Assembly (NCBI GenBank): GCA_030158535.1
Contig: JAOASV010000251.1
Span: 26,160-33,158, forward strand
Length of the DNA: 6,999 nt
DNA from: Sediminibacterium sp.
Lineage (GTDB): Bacteria > Bacteroidota > Bacteroidia > Chitinophagales > Chitinophagaceae
Reading direction: 5' to 3'
Position numbers and translations under genes: made by a program
In this document: one piece after another, positions 6,074 to 6,999 of the stretch
Position numbering within the stretch: the first letter of the stretch is position 1
Layout of the letters: every line of letters starts with the position of its first letter
The notes under the pieces: model-generated
Database searches by the model: none
Seen by the model: only the letters and a program-made list of their open reading frames with translations
Told to the model about the DNA's origin: nothing

Positions 6074-6106
6074 AAAAAGGTTACACTATAAAAGTATAAC
6101 CTTTTT
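6074..6106. terminator. Bidirectional terminator between the TlpA-like gene and tRNA-Asn
   Basis: Hairpin with arms A5-GGTTA-C-ACT (6074-6087) and AGT-A-TAACC-T5 (6093-6106), loop ATAAA, and one C/A mismatch. It ends the rightward TlpA-like gene 30 bp after its stop and the leftward tRNA-Asn 10 bp after its 3' end. Its core is nearly the same as that of the merR terminator at 4615-4651. Confidence 0.85.
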
Positions 6107-6116
6107 ATCATTATTG

Positions 6117-6190
6117 CTCCCCCTTCTGGACTTGAACCAGAGACCCTCTGATTAACAGTCAGATGCTCTAACCAACTGAGCTAAGGAGGA
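6117..6190 (-). tRNA. tRNA-Asn (anticodon GTT)
   Basis: A 74-nt cloverleaf on the minus strand. The acceptor arms are TCCTCCT (6190-6184) and AGGGGGA (6124-6118) with one G-T pair, and the discriminator base is G at 6117. The D-arm contains AGCTCAGTTGGTTAGAGC. The anticodon stem is TCTGA/TCAGA with loop CTGTTAA; the anticodon GTT lies at 6156-6154. The T-arm is TCTGG-TTCAAGT-CCAGA. CCA is not encoded, so it must be added after transcription. G73 and GTT both fit asparagine. It has its own promoter and the bidirectional terminator downstream. Confidence 0.97.
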
Positions 6191-6223
6191 ATATGTTTCC
6201 CACGGTTGAGTACCATGGGGTTG

Positions 6224-6252
6224 CAAAAATAGGAAAATTTGCAATCTGGCAA
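6224..6252 (-). promoter_or_regulatory. Promoter of tRNA-Asn
   Basis: On the minus strand TTG (6252-6250, within TTTTG) is followed after 18 bp by TATTTTTG (6231-6224), a full TAnnTTTG match. Transcription would start near 6219, about 30 nt before the mature 5' end at 6190. The box lies between the Rieske gene's stop and the tRNA, so the tRNA need not depend on the hflX operon. Confidence 0.6.
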
Positions 6253-6284
6253 AATCTAGTTGCAAAAATCATTAAAAAACAGTG

Positions 6285-6623
6285 CTAAATAGCAACATAA
6301 AGGCCATCTTCCCGCATTTGGGTAGGGTAGGTTTTTAAATAATAGCCTTCGCCGGTGGTATTCCGCCCATTTTGGAGGCTAAACCGGTACCGGTGCAGTG
6401 GACATACCACCATTCCGGCGGCGTCTATAAAGCCATCTGCCATGATCCCGCTGGCATGAGGGCATTTTTGTGCAAAGGCAAAAATTTGATCCTGAAATTT
6501 TCCGAGGGTTATTTTTTTATCCGCCACTTCCACAATACACATATTGTTTGACTGCCAATCTAGTGATAATGGCGCATCTGTAATTTTATGCCAAGTGGGT
6601 GTTTTGGAAAAAAGAGAAAGCAT
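6285..6623 (-). CDS. Small Rieske [2Fe-2S] ferredoxin-type protein
   Basis: Soluble electron-transfer protein of 112 residues with a single Rieske domain and no signal peptide or membrane helix. The cluster ligands are C54 and H56 (CPHASG) and C74 and H77 (CPLHRYRF), spaced C-x-H-x17-C-x2-H as in the family. The size and the lack of a membrane anchor match Rieske ferredoxins or NirD-like subunits rather than the bc1 Rieske protein. No oxygenase or nitrite reductase gene is in the window, so its redox partner is unknown. I chose ATG 6623, 4 bp after the stop of the upstream hflX frame; an in-frame ATG at 6674 would add 17 residues overlapping hflX. The spacing implies co-transcription and perhaps translational coupling with hflX. 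Confidence 0.9.
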   Translation of the reverse strand: MLSLFSKTPTWHKITDAPLSLDWQSNNMCIVEVADKKITLGKFQDQIFAFAQKCPHASGIMADGFIDAAGMVVCPLHRYRFSLQNGRNTTGEGYYLKTYPTQMREDGLYVAI

Positions 6624-6627
6624 GTAA

Positions 6628-6999
6628 TTAAAAATGAACGTCTCTGTAAGGGTAACGTATTTGATAGAGTTCACGCACTTTGGTTAAAATAATTTCACGC
6701 AGAGCGTCAATATTTTTTCTTTCCAGTGCAGAAATAAATACACAATTATTATTGGTAGCGCGGTCCCACTTTTCTTTAAGTTCTAATAACAACTCTTGCT
6801 TTACTTCGTCTTCAAGCCATTCATCAAAAGTAACAGACTCATATAAATCAAGTTTGTTAAAGATGGTAAGAATGGGCTTGTCAAAGGCTTTTAGCTCTTG
6901 TAGTGTATGATTTACAACACCAATTTGGTCTTCGTATAAAGGATGTGAAACGTCTACAACGTGTAATAAAATATCTGCTTCACGCACTTCATCCAAAGT
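6628..6999 (-). CDS. hflX: GTPase HflX, C-terminal part (runs off the right edge)
   Basis: Ribosome-associated GTPase; HflX splits stalled or stress-inactivated ribosomes. The visible 123 residues begin TLDEVREADILLHVVDVSHP, the segment after switch II in HflX. The G4 motif NKLD is in LTIFNKLDLYE, and the G5 serine-alanine is in VFISALERKNIDAL. The C-terminus IRYPYRDVHF is also typical of HflX. The N-terminal HflX domain and motifs G1 to G3 lie beyond 6999. Between G4 and G5 there is a charged stretch (DEWLEDEVKQELLLELKEKW). The stop is 4 bp before the Rieske gene, so the two probably form an operon. The family call is firm although partial. Confidence 0.9.
   Translation of the reverse strand, partial: TLDEVREADILLHVVDVSHPLYEDQIGVVNHTLQELKAFDKPILTIFNKLDLYESVTFDEWLEDEVKQELLLELKEKWDRATNNNCVFISALERKNIDALREIILTKVRELYQIRYPYRDVHF

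Noticed and set aside
3227..6106. Tandem duplication with a period near 1.455 kb, since the repeat copies (1454 bp) and terminator copies (1459 bp) are almost equally spaced
   Set aside because: The sequences between do not match: SDR and merR show no similarity to the TraB remnant and TlpA-like gene at the shifted positions. The spacing looks coincidental.

Overview
The window looks like chromosomal DNA of a member of the Bacteroidota, closer placement not possible from sequence alone. The evidence is AT-rich DNA, several promoters of the Bacteroidota type (TTG near -33, then TAnnTTTG near -7), weak or absent Shine-Dalgarno sequences, a tRNA gene without an encoded CCA end, and a FecA-like TonB-dependent receptor. 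It mixes housekeeping genes (right end) with accessory genes (left and middle). No transposase, integrase, phage gene or CRISPR array is visible.

Left part (1-3200). The 5' two-thirds or so of a FecA-like outer-membrane receptor gene runs leftward off the window. It is divergent from a DUF1338 gene, a short relative of the HglS 2-oxoadipate dioxygenase/decarboxylase with its metal-binding residues intact. Next come two small leftward genes: a secreted 164-residue protein and an 80-residue membrane protein with a clear promoter. Neither has a known function. The 203 bp between the receptor and DUF1338 genes show no convincing promoter by eye.

Middle (3200-5090). A classical short-chain dehydrogenase and a MerR-family regulator are divergently transcribed. 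The space between them holds an imperfect palindrome whose two outer arms contain the -33 elements of both promoters, which suggests one protein controls both genes. The pair lies between two direct copies of a 62-bp sequence (57/62 identical by hand count). The 482-bp stretch from 4605 to 5086 has no intact gene. It holds the merR terminator, a short sequence resembling the 3' end of the tRNA-Asn gene further right, the second repeat copy, and a frameshifted 3' remnant of a TraB/GumN gene. I see nothing in 4987-5086 apart from the upstream region of the next gene.

Right part (5087-6999). A membrane protein with about five helices carries a periplasmic TlpA-like thioredoxin domain whose active site reads CGPS instead of CGPC. 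It is followed by a bidirectional terminator shared with a leftward tRNA-Asn gene. Then come a small Rieske [2Fe-2S] protein and, 4 bp upstream of it, the 3' end of hflX, probably forming an operon.

The middle looks like a patchwork beside a tRNA gene: two repeat pairs, a decayed gene and small self-contained modules. That reading is inference. The most useful leads are the flanked SDR-merR module, the two related terminator/tRNA-end sequences, and the single-cysteine thioredoxin protein.
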